From positions 394,281 through 458,280 of the forward strand of contig NZ_SDWS01000003.1 in the NCBI RefSeq assembly GCF_004137245.1: 64,000 nucleotides of DNA, read 5' to 3'. The translations under genes were made by a program, and so were the position numbers. This DNA comes from Nocardioides glacieisoli (GTDB lineage Bacteria; Actinomycetota; Actinomycetes; Propionibacteriales; Nocardioidaceae). Shown here piece after piece: positions 62,972 through 64,000 of this stretch (position 1 is its first letter; each line of letters starts with the position of its first letter). The notes under the pieces are model-generated. The model had not been told where the DNA came from, did no database searches, and saw nothing but the letters and a program-made list of their open reading frames with translations.

Positions 62972-63352
62972 CTAGTTTTCGTCTTGGCCAGGTGCAGGGC
63001 CGCCGGCGTCATAGCCGTACTTGGTAGCGATTGCGTTGAACGACTGCGCCAGCTCGGCACGTGCCTGTGGCGGCAAGTCGGTGAACTTGCTGCGCAGGTA
63101 CGGCGTGAAGGCGGGCAGCTCGGTCGGCTTCGTATAGCCAGCGAGGGCGTATAGGTCTGCCAGCTCAAGGTCGAGGACTCGCGCCAGGCCTTCCAGAACG
63201 GTGGGCTTGGGTTCGGCCACGCTGCCCTGCTCAAGGCGGACGATGTTCGACTGGTCGATGCCGATCTCGCTTGCAAGCTGTCTTGTGCTGAGGCCTTTAG
63301 CCGTGCGCGCTCTGGCGACAACTTCTGCCAGCGTTTCGCTCTTATTGGTCAT
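62972..63352 (-). CDS. XRE family transcriptional regulator (ImmR-like)
   Basis: A 126-residue repressor with an N-terminal helix-turn-helix, AKGLSTRQLASEIGIDQSNIVRLEQGSVAEPKPTVLEGLARVL (about residues 18-60). A short C-terminal region containing LPAFTPYLRSKFTDLP follows. It is 30 bp upstream of the ImmA gene and should be its substrate and partner. AAGGAG precedes the ATG. Confidence 0.88.
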   Translation of the reverse strand: MTNKSETLAEVVARARTAKGLSTRQLASEIGIDQSNIVRLEQGSVAEPKPTVLEGLARVLDLELADLYALAGYTKPTELPAFTPYLRSKFTDLPPQARAELAQSFNAIATKYGYDAGGPAPGQDEN

Positions 63353-63391
63353 ACAGAATGAACTCCTTTTTCATGTGCAACTTCTATTCCC

Positions 63392-63397
63392 ATATTA
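63392..63397 (-). promoter_or_regulatory. Candidate -10 element of the XRE-ImmA-integrase operon
   Basis: TAATAT on the minus strand lies about 40 bp upstream of the XRE start in an AT-rich stretch. GATGCATC (63414-63421) and two GCGAATT copies (63399-63405, 63429-63435) are nearby and may be operator half-sites. No clear -35 element is seen, so this call is tentative. Confidence 0.35.
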
Positions 63398-63471
63398 CGC
63401 GAATTGATGCGGTGATGCATCGGGTTAGGCGAATTCCACAACGCAATTAGGCGGGCCTTACCAATTGAATA

Positions 63472-63513
63472 AGGCGGGAGTCAGGGAGCGCCATGCTCGA
63501 CCTGGCTCCCGCC
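63472..63513 (-). terminator. Terminator of the RHH gene
   Basis: AGGCGGGAG-T-CAGG (63472-63484) pairs with CCTGGCTCCCGCCT (63501-63513) with one wobble and a 16-nt loop. On the minus strand it is followed by TTATTCAATT. It begins 12 bp after the RHH stop. Confidence 0.65.
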
Positions 63514-63524
63514 TATTCGGAGGG

Positions 63525-63794
63525 CTAACTCTTGGCCCGGCCGCCGCGCTGAGCGGGCTTGGATGCCGGACCCAGAAGCGCCTTGATCGCACTGAGCTGC
63601 TCGGCGGCTTCCCGCTCGATCTCGTCCGTCAGGGCCTGGGCCTTGGCAGCGATGTCGGGCTGAGTCGCCAGACCGGTCAGGTGCTCCTCGAGAGCCGTAC
63701 GGATCGTGTCGGTGACCGACTGACCGCTGACCTTCGAGAGGATCGTCAGACGGGCGTGCAGCTCGTCCTCCAATCGGATCGCTAGCGTCTTCAT
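63525..63794 (-). CDS. Ribbon-helix-helix DNA-binding protein
   Basis: An 89-residue protein. MKTLAIRLEDELHARLTILSKVSGQSVTDTIRTALEEHL is a ribbon-helix-helix domain of the CopG/MetJ type (beta strand, two helices). The C-terminal half is a helix ending in basic residues (KPAQRGGRAKS). GGAG lies upstream of the ATG at 63794. The open frame to 63884 is rejected. It may regulate partition, transfer or a toxin in the element. No partner is in view. Confidence 0.82.
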   Translation of the reverse strand: MKTLAIRLEDELHARLTILSKVSGQSVTDTIRTALEEHLTGLATQPDIAAKAQALTDEIEREAAEQLSAIKALLGPASKPAQRGGRAKS

Positions 63795-64000
63795 GAGTGC
63801 TCTTCTCCTTTCTGAGGGTGTTTTGTCCGGTGGTTCCGGCCACCTCCTCGGGGTGGTGCGACTGGCGATGACTGGTGCCATCACTCGTGGAGTCGCAGGC
63901 CCCCGACGAGGCCACGGTTTACGGGCTCTTCCCAGTTCAGCATGGTTCGGCTCTCGTCGGGCGGGCTGGTCGGTAGGGGCGTGAGCCGTCGGCGGCGAGC
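63795..64000. other. Edge of window, no gene assigned
   Basis: The last 206 bp show no ORF with a credible start and ribosome site on either strand. They probably hold the promoter of the RHH gene and the 3-prime end of another minus-strand gene. Confidence 0.4.

Larger units (their letters stand above)
60497..64000. mobile_element. Left part of an integrated element at tRNA-Met
   Basis: Immediately after the initiator tRNA the GC content drops. All genes read on the minus strand: serine integrase, ImmA-like peptidase, XRE repressor and RHH protein. The integrase frame ends inside the tRNA, which places the attL junction at the tRNA 3-prime end. The other end and att site are outside the window. 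The content fits an integrative element or prophage with an ImmR/ImmA control switch. Confidence 0.8.

Overview
The window is about 72-75% GC, with densely packed genes, many GTG starts, and 4-bp start/stop overlaps (ATGA or GTGA). It carries actinobacterial hallmarks (WhiB7, AdnAB, mycoredoxin, UvrD2, UPF0182, DUF2342, PPA1309 family). The gene set suggests a high-GC actinobacterium of the Nocardioidaceae/Propionibacteriales type. That assignment is inferred from gene content, not from a marker gene.

Layout. 1-4.3 kb: the tail of a serine-protease-like gene, then a MoxR operon (DUF4129, small membrane protein, MoxR ATPase, DUF58, membrane protein). 4.3-5.3 kb: an alkyltransferase-like protein and a PlsC acyltransferase. 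5.6-25.1 kb: a nitrogen-heterocycle catabolic region. It holds homologues of the three oxamate carbamoyltransferase subunits (AllH, FdrA/AllF, AllG) divergent from a PucR regulator, a uracil/xanthine-type permease, a three-subunit molybdenum hydroxylase with a CoxG-like protein, an amidase, and hydantoinase/oxoprolinase HyuA and HyuB. Carbamate kinase and a barbiturase/cyanuric acid hydrolase-type ring-opening amidohydrolase follow at 32.5-34.6 kb. Together they fit an oxidative pyrimidine (uracil to barbiturate) or related pathway in which the last carbamoyl group could be recovered as carbamoyl phosphate and ATP. That endpoint is my inference. Between the two parts lie a LanC-like protein, a methyltransferase, a NarL-type two-component system and an SPFH/TrkA-C/NhaD-like transporter operon.

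34.7-60.4 kb resembles the Mycobacterium tuberculosis Rv3202c-Rv3193c neighbourhood: adnA, adnB, nudC, mycoredoxin, uvrD2, whiB7, DUF2342 protease, YlbL-like PDZ/Lon protease, PPA1309-family protein and UPF0182 protein. Extra genes are interleaved (deoD, an AztD-like zinc chaperone behind two Zur-like boxes, an enoyl-CoA hydratase, a PHP hydrolase, moaE). whiB7 has a full attenuator leader: promoter with an upstream AT-rich tract, 60-codon upstream ORF and intrinsic terminator.

60.4-64.0 kb: an initiator tRNA-Met followed by the left end of an integrated element of lower GC. It carries a serine integrase whose reading frame ends inside the tRNA, an ImmA/IrrE peptidase, an XRE repressor and a ribbon-helix-helix protein. 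The element runs off the window.

Several families of long inverted repeats sit in intergenic gaps. Two four-hairpin clusters at 5.3 and 41.1 kb share the same two repeat families. A candidate structured non-coding RNA with its own promoter and terminator lies at about 20.09-20.33 kb.
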